Assembly: GCA_002753515.1 (NCBI GenBank)
Contig: PEAK01000004.1
Coordinates: 1 to 64,000, forward strand
Length of the DNA stretch: 64,000 bases
Source: Magnetococcales bacterium
Lineage (GTDB): Bacteria > Pseudomonadota > Magnetococcia > Magnetococcales > UBA8363
Direction of reading: 5' to 3'
Position 1 is the first letter of the stretch. The number at the start of each line of letters is the position of its first letter. Positions 41,135 to 49,563 of the stretch are shown in pieces. The translations under genes were made by a program, and so were the position numbers. The notes beneath the pieces are model-generated. The model saw only the letters and a list, made by a program, of their open reading frames with translations. It was not told where the DNA came from and searched no databases.

Positions 41135-42997
41135 ATGTGCGGAATTGTCGGAATAGTCTCCATTTCTTCAATGATTAACCGGTCATGGTTGATCAAGGGC
41201 CGCGATGCTATGATTCATCGCGGTCCGGATGATGCAGGTGAGTGGTGGTCTGATGATGGTCGGGTGGGGTTGGCCCAGAGGCGTCTCTCGATTATTGATT
41301 TATCGCCTGCAGGACATCAGCCCATGCTTGATGCGTCTGGATCTTTATGTATTGTATTTAATGGAGAAATTTATAATTTTGTCAATTTGCGTGATGAAAT
41401 GGCTGCCAAAGGCTATAGCTTTCAATCGCATTCGGATACTGAAGTTATTTTGACTGCATATCGTGAATGGGGGACACAATGTCTGACACGATTGAATGGT
41501 ATGTTTGCCTTTGCGCTTTACGATGCACGGAAACAAACAGTATTTTTGGCGCGAGACCGTGCCGGTGAGAAGCCACTGTTTTATCATCAGGCGGGTGGAA
41601 TTTTACATTTCGCTTCTGAGTTGAAGGCTTTGTTGGCTGACCCAGCATTACCACGGGATATATCGTCTGAGGCCTTGGATTGTTATTTGGCCATGGGATA
41701 TGTGCCGGGTGAACGCTGCGTATTGCAGGGTTACAACAAGCTGCCACCGGCACATGCGTTGCTATTTGACCTGCAATCCGGTCAATCCAATTTGTGGCGT
41801 TACTGGCAATTGCCCGAGTTGATCAGGGCTCAGGTGTCGTTGGATGAAGCAGCCCTATTGGATGAACTGGAATCCTTGTTGGAAGATGCTGTGCGGCGGC
41901 AGATGGTGGCTGATGTGCCGGTTGGCGTATTACTGAGTGGTGGAGTGGATTCAAGTTTAATTACGGCCATGGCTGTTCGGGCTTCAAGCCAAGTGCGAAC
42001 ATTTACTATTGGATTCCCTGGTCACGGCAAGTTGGATGAGACTGAACATGCGCGTCTGATCGCGCGTCATTTTGGAACCCGTCATACCGAACTGATGGCT
42101 GAGGATGTTACAGTAGATCTGTTGCCACAATTGGCTCGCCAGTTTGATGAGCCCATGGTCGATTCGTCGATGATCCCAACTTTTTTGGTGAGTCAGTTGG
42201 TGCGTCAGCATTGTACGGTGGCATTGGGCGGTGATGGTGGCGATGAATTGTTTGGTGGCTATGGGCATTACAGTCGCTTGCAATGGATGCAGAAAAAATT
42301 GGGGCCTATCCCTCGTTACCTGCGAAACGGGATTGCGTTAGCTGCAGAGAAGCTGTTGCCGGTTGGTTTAAAAGGTCGTAATTGGTTGCAAGGTCTGGGT
42401 GTGGATTTGGACAATGGTCTTCCATTGATTGCGTCTTATTTTGATTCCACAGTGCGCAGGCGTTTATTAACCAAGCAATCTGCCCGGTCATTGGTTGCAG
42501 AGACTGTGTTGAAAAGTCGGATGCCGGTACACTCCGATTTGTTACAACGCGCTACCCGCATGGATTTTTCCAATTATCTGGCAGAGGATATTTTGGTCAA
42601 GGTGGATCGCGCAAGTATGCTGAATTCACTAGAGGTGCGAGCGCCATTGTTGGATTATCGTTTGATCGAGTTTGCTTTTGGCAAGGTACCATCGCAACTT
42701 AAAGCGACTCAAACAGAAAAGAAGATATTGCTCAAGCGTATGACCACACGTGTGCTGCCCCCTGGGTTTGATCGGCAGCGTAAGCAAGGATTTTCCATCC
42801 CTTTAGGGGAATGGCTCAGGGGGGGGGCATTTCGGAAACTGTTTCATGAAGTGCTGCGTGATCCGGATTGCTGTTTTGATTCGGTTACGGTCGATAGCCT
42901 TTTGCGCGGTCAAGACCGGGGACGCAGTAATGGTGAACGTTTGTTTGCATTGGTATTGTTCGAGTTATGGCGGCGGGAATATGCAGTTACCTTTTAG
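41135..42997 (+). CDS. asnB: Asparagine synthase (glutamine-hydrolysing) family
   Basis: MCGIVGIVS (Cys2), GVLLSGGVDSSLITAMA, ALGGDGGDELFGGYGHY. Confidence 0.94.
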   Translation: MCGIVGIVSISSMINRSWLIKGRDAMIHRGPDDAGEWWSDDGRVGLAQRRLSIIDLSPAGHQPMLDASGSLCIVFNGEIYNFVNLRDEMAAKGYSFQSHSDTEVILTAYREWGTQCLTRLNGMFAFALYDARKQTVFLARDRAGEKPLFYHQAGGILHFASELKALLADPALPRDISSEALDCYLAMGYVPGERCVLQGYNKLPPAHALLFDLQSGQSNLWRYWQLPELIRAQVSLDEAALLDELESLLEDAVRRQMVADVPVGVLLSGGVDSSLITAMAVRASSQVRTFTIGFPGHGKLDETEHARLIARHFGTRHTELMAEDVTVDLLPQLARQFDEPMVDSSMIPTFLVSQLVRQHCTVALGGDGGDELFGGYGHYSRLQWMQKKLGPIPRYLRNGIALAAEKLLPVGLKGRNWLQGLGVDLDNGLPLIASYFDSTVRRRLLTKQSARSLVAETVLKSRMPVHSDLLQRATRMDFSNYLAEDILVKVDRASMLNSLEVRAPLLDYRLIEFAFGKVPSQLKATQTEKKILLKRMTTRVLPPGFDRQRKQGFSIPLGEWLRGGAFRKLFHEVLRDPDCCFDSVTVDSLLRGQDRGRSNGERLFALVLFELWRREYAVTF

Positions 42998-43056
42998 TGC
43001 TGGTGGAGATCGTTTGTGAAAACTGAATTGCTCGAACTGCTACGTTTCCCGAGAAA

Positions 43057-44226
43057 GTGATGTCTGCTAAAAAAATAACGATCGGGATTGACGCTGCCAA
43101 TTTGCGTCGTGGTGGCGGCGTAACCCATTTGGTGGAACTGCTTCGCGCAGCACAACCCTTGCAACTAGGTATTGAGCGTGTTGTGGTCTGGGGGGGGGCG
43201 ACTACGCTCAACATAGTGGATGATCGACCATGGATCGACAAACATAATCCACCTGCATTGGGTAAAGGTCTGCTCCATCGCACTCTTTGGCAACGTTATA
43301 GTTTGTCGCAAGCAGCTCGGGATACTGGATGCGATGTTCTTTTTGTGCCAGGTGGCAGCTATGCAGGGAATTTCCATCCGGTGGTTACGATGAGTCAAAA
43401 TCTTCTTCCATTTGAGCTGACGGAATTGTGGCGTTATGGCTGGTCTATGTTTACGCTCAAGTTGTTGTTGTTGCGATGGACGCAGTCGCGTTCCTATCAT
43501 AAAGCGGATGGACTGATTTTTTTGACGGATTATGCGCGTCGGGTAGTTTTGGATGTTACAGGTGACTTGCATTGTAAAACCTGCACCATTCCCCATGGGT
43601 TGAATCCGCGTTTCAATCAAGCGCCAAGATTGCAGCGCACCATCGAAAGTTATGATGATGCAAATCCGTATCGGTTATTGTACGTTTCAATCATTGATCA
43701 CTATAAACATCAGTGGGTTGTCGTAGAAGCTGTAGCTGCTTTGCGCAAGCAGGGTTTTCCTGTGGTACTGGATTTGGTCGGACCGGCTTATCCATCTGCG
43801 CTCAAGCGATTGAATGAAACCGTTGATCGTCTGGATAATGCTCGGCTTTGGGTTCGTTATCACGGTGCAATACCTTTTGATGAATTGCACCTTCAATATG
43901 CGCAGGCAGATTTGGGGTTGTTCGCATCAAGTTGTGAGAATATGCCGAACATCCTTATGGAAACCATGGCTTCAGGATTACCCATCGCCTGCTCAAACCG
44001 AGGTCCGATGACGGAAGTCTTGGGTACAGGTGGCATTTATTTTGACCCGGAAAATTCGGAGGATATGAGTCGTGCCTTGCATAAAATAATTACGTCTCCT
44101 CACTTGCGTGCTGAGTTGGCTCAAGTGAGTTACCAACGGGCGCAGCAGTATTCGTGGCAACGCTGTGCCGATGAGACATTTCAATTTTTGGTTGCGGTCA
44201 CACAGCACAAAAGAGGAAATAATTGA
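43057..44226 (+). CDS. Glycosyltransferase family 4
   Basis: GLFASSCENMPNILMETMASGLPIACSNRGPMTEVLG. Confidence 0.9.
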   Translation: MMSAKKITIGIDAANLRRGGGVTHLVELLRAAQPLQLGIERVVVWGGATTLNIVDDRPWIDKHNPPALGKGLLHRTLWQRYSLSQAARDTGCDVLFVPGGSYAGNFHPVVTMSQNLLPFELTELWRYGWSMFTLKLLLLRWTQSRSYHKADGLIFLTDYARRVVLDVTGDLHCKTCTIPHGLNPRFNQAPRLQRTIESYDDANPYRLLYVSIIDHYKHQWVVVEAVAALRKQGFPVVLDLVGPAYPSALKRLNETVDRLDNARLWVRYHGAIPFDELHLQYAQADLGLFASSCENMPNILMETMASGLPIACSNRGPMTEVLGTGGIYFDPENSEDMSRALHKIITSPHLRAELAQVSYQRAQQYSWQRCADETFQFLVAVTQHKRGNN

Positions 44227-45254
44227 TGTTCTTAGGAAAAATATTATTAATCACAGGTGGAACCGGATCCTTTGGCAATGCTGTCCTTCGTCGTTTTCTG
44301 GATTCTGACCTGCGCGAAATTCGCATTTTGAGCCGGGATGAGAAAAAGCAAGATGATATGCGCAAGCAATACAACAACCCGAAGATAAAGTTTTATATCG
44401 GGGATGTGCGCGATTACCAATCGGTGCTGAACGCAGTTCGGGGTGTTGATTTCATTTTTCATGCGGCTGCGTTAAAACAGGTGCCTTCTTGCGAATTCCA
44501 TCCGCTGGAAGCGGTAAAGACAAATGTACTTGGCACAGAGAATGTTTTGGAAGCGGCGATTTCTTGTGGCGTTAAGCGCGTGGTTTGTCTGAGTACCGAC
44601 AAGGCGGTGTATCCGATAAATGCCATGGGAATTTCCAAAGCGATGATGGAGAAGGTGATTGTTGCCAAATCCCGCAGTAGCAGTGTCACGGTGATTTGTG
44701 CAACGCGTTACGGCAATGTCATGGCATCCCGGGGCTCGGTGATTCCGTTGTTTGTGGACCAAATTCGCGCTGGCAAGCCGATCACGATTACCGATCCGAA
44801 TATGACTCGTTTCATGATGACATTGGATGATGCGGTGAATTTGGTGATCTACGCTTTCGAGCACGGCAAGCCAGGGGAAATTTTTGTACAGAAAGCGCCT
44901 GCTGCTACGATCGAAACACTGGCTCATGCGTTGACGGACCTGCTGGGTGTACCGCAACATGAAATCCGCATCATTGGCACCCGACATGGCGAAAAGCTTT
45001 TTGAAGCGCTACTCAGTCGCGAGGAAATGGTTGCGGCGGATGACTTGGGAGAGTATTACCGGGTACCTCCGGACTTGCGTGATTTGAACTACGGCAAGTT
45101 TGTTGAGCAAGGGGAGACCAAGATTAGCGAGGCGGTGGATTATAATTCGCACAATACGATGCGTCTGGATAAGGGGGGAATGCAGACGTTACTGATGAAA
45201 CTTCGCTTTATCCGGGCGATTCTGAAGGGGGAGCAGGCTGAGCTTGAGGAGTGA
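44223..45254 (+). CDS. fnlA: UDP-GlcNAc 4,6-dehydratase/epimerase for UDP-L-FucNAc (FnlA/WbjB/CapE)
   Basis: ILLITGGTGSFGNAVLRRFLDSDLREIRILSRDEKKQDDMRKQY; order with fnlB and fnlC. Confidence 0.9.
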   Translation: MMFLGKILLITGGTGSFGNAVLRRFLDSDLREIRILSRDEKKQDDMRKQYNNPKIKFYIGDVRDYQSVLNAVRGVDFIFHAAALKQVPSCEFHPLEAVKTNVLGTENVLEAAISCGVKRVVCLSTDKAVYPINAMGISKAMMEKVIVAKSRSSSVTVICATRYGNVMASRGSVIPLFVDQIRAGKPITITDPNMTRFMMTLDDAVNLVIYAFEHGKPGEIFVQKAPAATIETLAHALTDLLGVPQHEIRIIGTRHGEKLFEALLSREEMVAADDLGEYYRVPPDLRDLNYGKFVEQGETKISEAVDYNSHNTMRLDKGGMQTLLMKLRFIRAILKGEQAELEE

Positions 45255-46402
45255 AGCCGGTGCCAATAATGAATAAGAAGATATTAATAACGGGCGCTAA
45301 CGGATTCATTGGTAAAAACCTGAAATTGCATCTCGCTGAGCGAAAAGATATACAACTGGTCTGCTTTACACGCGATCATGCAGTCGATCAACTTGCGGAG
45401 TTGTTGCAGGGGGTGGATTTTGTGTTTCATTTGGCGGGTATTAACCGTCCGGAGGATCCGCATGAATTCGTTACCGGCAATGCAAACCTTACCCGGACAC
45501 TCTGTGATATTCTAGAGAATATTGCTGTTATTTCTGGAAAAAAGGTGCCTGTGGTGTGCGCATCATCGATTCAGGCGGTACGTGACAATCCTTATGGCCT
45601 CAGTAAACGTGCCGCTGAGAATGCGCTGTTTTCCTTGCAACGCAACCATGGGGTGCCTGTGCATGTATTTCGCTTGCCGAATGTGTTCGGTAAGTGGTGC
45701 AAGCCCAATTATAACTCGGCTGTAGCCACGTTTTGCCATAATATTGCGCGTGACCTGCCGATTCAGATTAACGATCCGGATGCGTCCGTGACTCTGGTTT
45801 ATGTGGATGATGTAATCAGTCGTTTCATGCAATTACTGGATGGTGCCGATGCTGTAGTGGATAGGAATGGTTTTGCCACGGTGACGCCGCAATATACCAG
45901 TACTGTTGGAGAGTTGGCGCGATTGATTCAGGCCTTCAAAGAAAGTCGCAGCACCCTCATGAATGAGCGCGTCGGGTCGGGTTTGATACGGGCACTTTAT
46001 GCGACCTATGTCAGTTATCTGCCGGCAGAGTTGTTTGTCTATGCCGTTCCCCAGCATGGCGATCCGCGCGGCGTGTTCGTGGAAATGTTGAAAACCCCTG
46101 ATTGTGGGCAATTTTCTTATTTTACCGCTCATCCGGGCATTACTCGAGGCGGCCACTACCACCACACCAAAACGGAAAAATTTCTCGTCATCAAGGGACA
46201 GGCCCGGTTCAAGTTCAGACACATGCAGACGGGTGAGACCTATGAATTGGTTGTTCGTGGTGACAAGGCTGAAATAGTCGAGACCGTACCTGGTTGGACG
46301 CATGACATCACCAATGTCGGTGATGATGAACTGGTGGTGATGCTATGGGCAAACGAGGTGTTCGACCGGAATCGTCCGGATACGTTTGCTTGTGAGGTAT
46401 GA
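45251..46402 (+). CDS. fnlB: UDP-hexose reductase with C-terminal cupin (FnlB/WbjC/CapF)
   Basis: ILITGANGFIGKNLKLHL plus cupin FVEMLKTPDCGQFSYFTAHPGITRGGHYHHTKTEKFLVIKG. Confidence 0.9.
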   Translation: MKPVPIMNKKILITGANGFIGKNLKLHLAERKDIQLVCFTRDHAVDQLAELLQGVDFVFHLAGINRPEDPHEFVTGNANLTRTLCDILENIAVISGKKVPVVCASSIQAVRDNPYGLSKRAAENALFSLQRNHGVPVHVFRLPNVFGKWCKPNYNSAVATFCHNIARDLPIQINDPDASVTLVYVDDVISRFMQLLDGADAVVDRNGFATVTPQYTSTVGELARLIQAFKESRSTLMNERVGSGLIRALYATYVSYLPAELFVYAVPQHGDPRGVFVEMLKTPDCGQFSYFTAHPGITRGGHYHHTKTEKFLVIKGQARFKFRHMQTGETYELVVRGDKAEIVETVPGWTHDITNVGDDELVVMLWANEVFDRNRPDTFACEV

Positions 46403-47534
46403 AATGAAAAAACTTAAAGTAGTGACCGTGGTTGGCACGCGGCCTGAAATAATTCGCCTGTCCCGTGTGTTGGCCAAACTGGATGAGCATTGCAATCATG
46501 TGCTCGTACATACCGGACAGAATTACGACTATGAACTGAACCAGATTTTTTTTGATGACTTGGGCATTCGCAAGCCGGATCATTTCCTGAATGCGGCCGG
46601 TGCCAGTGGGTCGGAAACCATCGGTAAGGTAATCATTGCCGTTGACGGCGTGTTGGCGGCAGAAATGCCCGATGCGATGCTGGTATTGGGTGATACCAAC
46701 AGCTGCATGGCGATTATACCTGCCAAACGGCGCAAGATTCCGACCTTTCACATGGAAGCGGGCAATCGTTGTTTTGATATGCGCGTGCCTGAGGAAATCA
46801 ACCGGCGCATCGTGGATCATACGGCGGATATCAACTTGACCTATAGTTCCATCGCCCGGGAATATTTGCTGCGCGAAGGTTTGCCCCCCGATATGGTCAT
46901 CAAGACCGGCAGCCCGATGAACGAGGTTTTGAATTGCTACCGCAAGGGTATTGAGGCGTCCGATGTCTTGGCACGTCTGGACCTGGATGCGGAACAATTT
47001 TTCGTGGTTAGTGCCCATCGGGAAGAAAATATCGATGCAGATAGTAATTTTGGCAAACTGGTCCGTGTTTTAAACGGTATGTCCGAGGTTTATAAGTTGC
47101 CGGTCATTGTGTCGACGCACCCCAGGACACAAAAGCGGATCGATGCCGTTGGGGCTACCTTTAATCCGTTGGTCCGACTATTGAAACCCATGGGATTCAA
47201 GGATTACAATAAACTGCAATTGACTGCCCGTGCTGTGTTGTCGGACAGTGGGACGATAAACGAAGAGTCCTCTATTCTGAATATACCGGCATTGAATCTG
47301 CGCGAGGCACATGAACGTCCGGAAGGGATGGAAGAGGCTGCCGTGATGATGGTTGGTCTGGAAGTGGATCGTGTGATGCAAGCCTTGGCAATACTTGAGA
47401 GCCAACCCAGGGGGGGAGAGCGTCTCTTGCAACAGGTGGGTGATTACAGCATGCCAAATGTTTCAGACAAGGTGGTGCGCATCATTCACAGTTACACTGA
47501 TTATGTGAATCGTGTGGTTTGGAAAAAGTATTGA
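46386..47534 (+). CDS. fnlC: UDP-N-acetylglucosamine 2-epimerase family (FnlC/WbjD/CapG)
   Basis: KLKVVTVVGTRPEIIRLSRVLAKLDEHCNHVLVHTGQNYDYELNQIFFDDLGI. Confidence 0.92.
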   Translation: MLVRYEMKKLKVVTVVGTRPEIIRLSRVLAKLDEHCNHVLVHTGQNYDYELNQIFFDDLGIRKPDHFLNAAGASGSETIGKVIIAVDGVLAAEMPDAMLVLGDTNSCMAIIPAKRRKIPTFHMEAGNRCFDMRVPEEINRRIVDHTADINLTYSSIAREYLLREGLPPDMVIKTGSPMNEVLNCYRKGIEASDVLARLDLDAEQFFVVSAHREENIDADSNFGKLVRVLNGMSEVYKLPVIVSTHPRTQKRIDAVGATFNPLVRLLKPMGFKDYNKLQLTARAVLSDSGTINEESSILNIPALNLREAHERPEGMEEAAVMMVGLEVDRVMQALAILESQPRGGERLLQQVGDYSMPNVSDKVVRIIHSYTDYVNRVVWKKY

Positions 47535-48738
47535 TGGTCCGTGGTCCATGCGAATTGCCTTGATTGCAGATGCATTTCCGCCGTTACGTTCCTCTGGTGC
47601 CGTTCAGTTGCGCGATCTGTCGCTTGAATTTGTGAATCAGAAACATGACGTGACCATGTTTGTTGCTGCGCCAGGGTTGGATGTGTCTTTTCGTATCGAG
47701 AATTGGCGTGGCGTTCGTGTTGTGCGGCTCAAAGCCCTTCAGACAAAAGATGTTGGATACGTGCGCCGAACGGTCAACGAGTTCTTGATGCCGTTTGTGA
47801 TGCTGCGTAATTTGCGCAAGAGTCCTTTGGCAACGGAACGATGGGATGGAATCGCTTGGTATTCGCCTACGATTTTTCTCGGCCCGATTGTGAGATCATT
47901 AAAGTATGCCAGTGCGTGTCGCAGCTATCTCATTATTCGCGATATTTTTCCCGAGTGGGCAGCGGATATGGGGTTGATGAGCAGAGGCTTGCCTTACTGG
48001 ATATTCAAGGCGATTGCAAACTATCAGTATTCAGTGGCCGATGTGATCGGAGTTCAGACGCAAGGTAATCGGGTTTATTTTACGGATTGGCTCACTGGTG
48101 CCAGCCGACGGGTGGAGGTGCTGCAAAACTGGTTGGCTCATGCACCTGTAACCGGATGCAGTATTTCCGTCGACAAAACGAGTCTGGCTGGTCGAAAAAT
48201 ATTTGTTTATGCGGGCAATATGGGTGTAGCGCAGGGCATGGTCATTTTGCTTGATTTGGCTGAGTGTTTGAAACATAGGCCGGATCTTGGTTTTTTGTTC
48301 GTCGGACGCGGAAGCGATGCCCAACGTTTGCGTGAGGATGCCAAGCAGCGTGATTTGGATAATGTCGTGTTTTCCGATGAAATTGATCCAGATGAAATTC
48401 CAGGATTATATGAACAATGTCACATTGGTTTGGTGGCACTGGATCCCCGCCACAAAACGCACAACATTCCCGGTAAGTTTCTATCCTACATGCAAGCGGG
48501 TTTGCCGGTATTGGCAAGCATCAACCCCGGTAATGATCTGGTGGAACTGATTGCGACGGAGCGGGTTGGGCGGGTTTGTCGCGATACCTCAGCGGCGTTG
48601 ATGGCGGTTGAGGCATTGGAACTGTTGGAAGCTGTAAGCCTGGATGCGGGTTACAAAAAACGTTGTCTTGCCCTTGCTGCGCGATTGTTTTCTCCCGAGG
48701 TCGCGGTAAAACAAATCGTCAATGCGTTGCAGGTATGA
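47512..48738 (+). CDS. wbuB: Glycosyltransferase WbuB-like
   Basis: MRIALIADAFPPLRSSGAVQLRDLSLEFVNQKHDVTMFVAAP; located after fnlC. Confidence 0.87.
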   Translation: MWFGKSIDGPWSMRIALIADAFPPLRSSGAVQLRDLSLEFVNQKHDVTMFVAAPGLDVSFRIENWRGVRVVRLKALQTKDVGYVRRTVNEFLMPFVMLRNLRKSPLATERWDGIAWYSPTIFLGPIVRSLKYASACRSYLIIRDIFPEWAADMGLMSRGLPYWIFKAIANYQYSVADVIGVQTQGNRVYFTDWLTGASRRVEVLQNWLAHAPVTGCSISVDKTSLAGRKIFVYAGNMGVAQGMVILLDLAECLKHRPDLGFLFVGRGSDAQRLREDAKQRDLDNVVFSDEIDPDEIPGLYEQCHIGLVALDPRHKTHNIPGKFLSYMQAGLPVLASINPGNDLVELIATERVGRVCRDTSAALMAVEALELLEAVSLDAGYKKRCLALAARLFSPEVAVKQIVNALQV

Positions 48739-49217
48739 TGTTGAAAATCTTTTCGGCTGAATATTTGGATTCCCTGGTTGCGGAAGCGGAGCAATCACCC
48801 CGTATACGGCAGCACCGCAACATTCACGAGGGATTTGGCGAATCCTGTCAGCGTCTATTGAATGCCATTGGCACGGACAGCTATATCCGCCCTCACCGGC
48901 ACTCATTGGATCCCAAAGCGGAAACACTGATTGCCGTACGTGGCCAATTTGCATTGGTTTCGTTTGATGATGCCGGAATGGTAATGGATATCGTGTTATT
49001 CGGTACTGAGAGGGTGGATGTGGCACTACCGGTGGGGGTCGAACTCGCGTCTGGAACTTGGCATACGATTATTGCACTGGTCGCCGGGTCGATTCTCCTG
49101 GAACTGAAAGCCGGTCCGTTCAATCCAGATGCTGCGAAAGAGCCGGCTCCCTGGGCACCAGAAGAGGGAACACAAGCTGGGAATGCGTATTTTCAGCGGT
49201 TGCGCCAGATGATTTGA
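48735..49217 (+). CDS. wbuC: WbuC family cupin-fold metalloprotein
   Basis: RQHRNIHEGFGESCQRLLNAIGTDSYIRPHRHSLDPKAETLIAVRGQFALVSFDD. Confidence 0.9.
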   Translation: MMLKIFSAEYLDSLVAEAEQSPRIRQHRNIHEGFGESCQRLLNAIGTDSYIRPHRHSLDPKAETLIAVRGQFALVSFDDAGMVMDIVLFGTERVDVALPVGVELASGTWHTIIALVAGSILLELKAGPFNPDAAKEPAPWAPEEGTQAGNAYFQRLRQMI

Positions 49218-49395
49218 CCGTACAATATAGGTGACTTTGGCGAGATGGTGCCTGGTGGGATGATGCGTGTTCCCACGGGCAAGTTTCTGCTGGCATTTGT
49301 TTACAAGGATGGGTGGAGCGGTCCCTGATATTTTCTAAGATTCGGTAACTGAAACTTGACAAGGCTCCGATGTGAAGGTAAAAGTAGCGCACCAT

Positions 49396-49469
49396 TGGCG
49401 GATCGTCTAACGGTAGGACAGAGGATTCTGGCTCCTCCAGTCCAGGTTCGAATCCTGGTCCGCCAGCCA
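49396..49469 (+). tRNA. tRNA-Gln (anticodon CUG)
   Basis: Cloverleaf: acceptor TGGCGGA/TCCGCCA, anticodon stem GAGGA-TTCTGGC-TCCTC, T arm CCAGG-TTCGAAT-CCTGG, encoded CCA. Confidence 0.95.
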
Positions 49470-49484
49470 TGAATTTCGATCAAA

Positions 49485-49513
49485 GCTGCACGTTGCCGTG
49501 CGGCTTTTTTTTA
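49485..49513 (+). terminator. Rho-independent terminator after tRNA-Gln
   Basis: GCTGCACG-TTGC-CGTGCGGC stem followed by a T8 run. Confidence 0.85.
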
Positions 49514-49563
49514 TGGGGGGAGCGGATGGAAGAGGGGGGGCGTCAGCTTCAGCAAGGGGTGAA

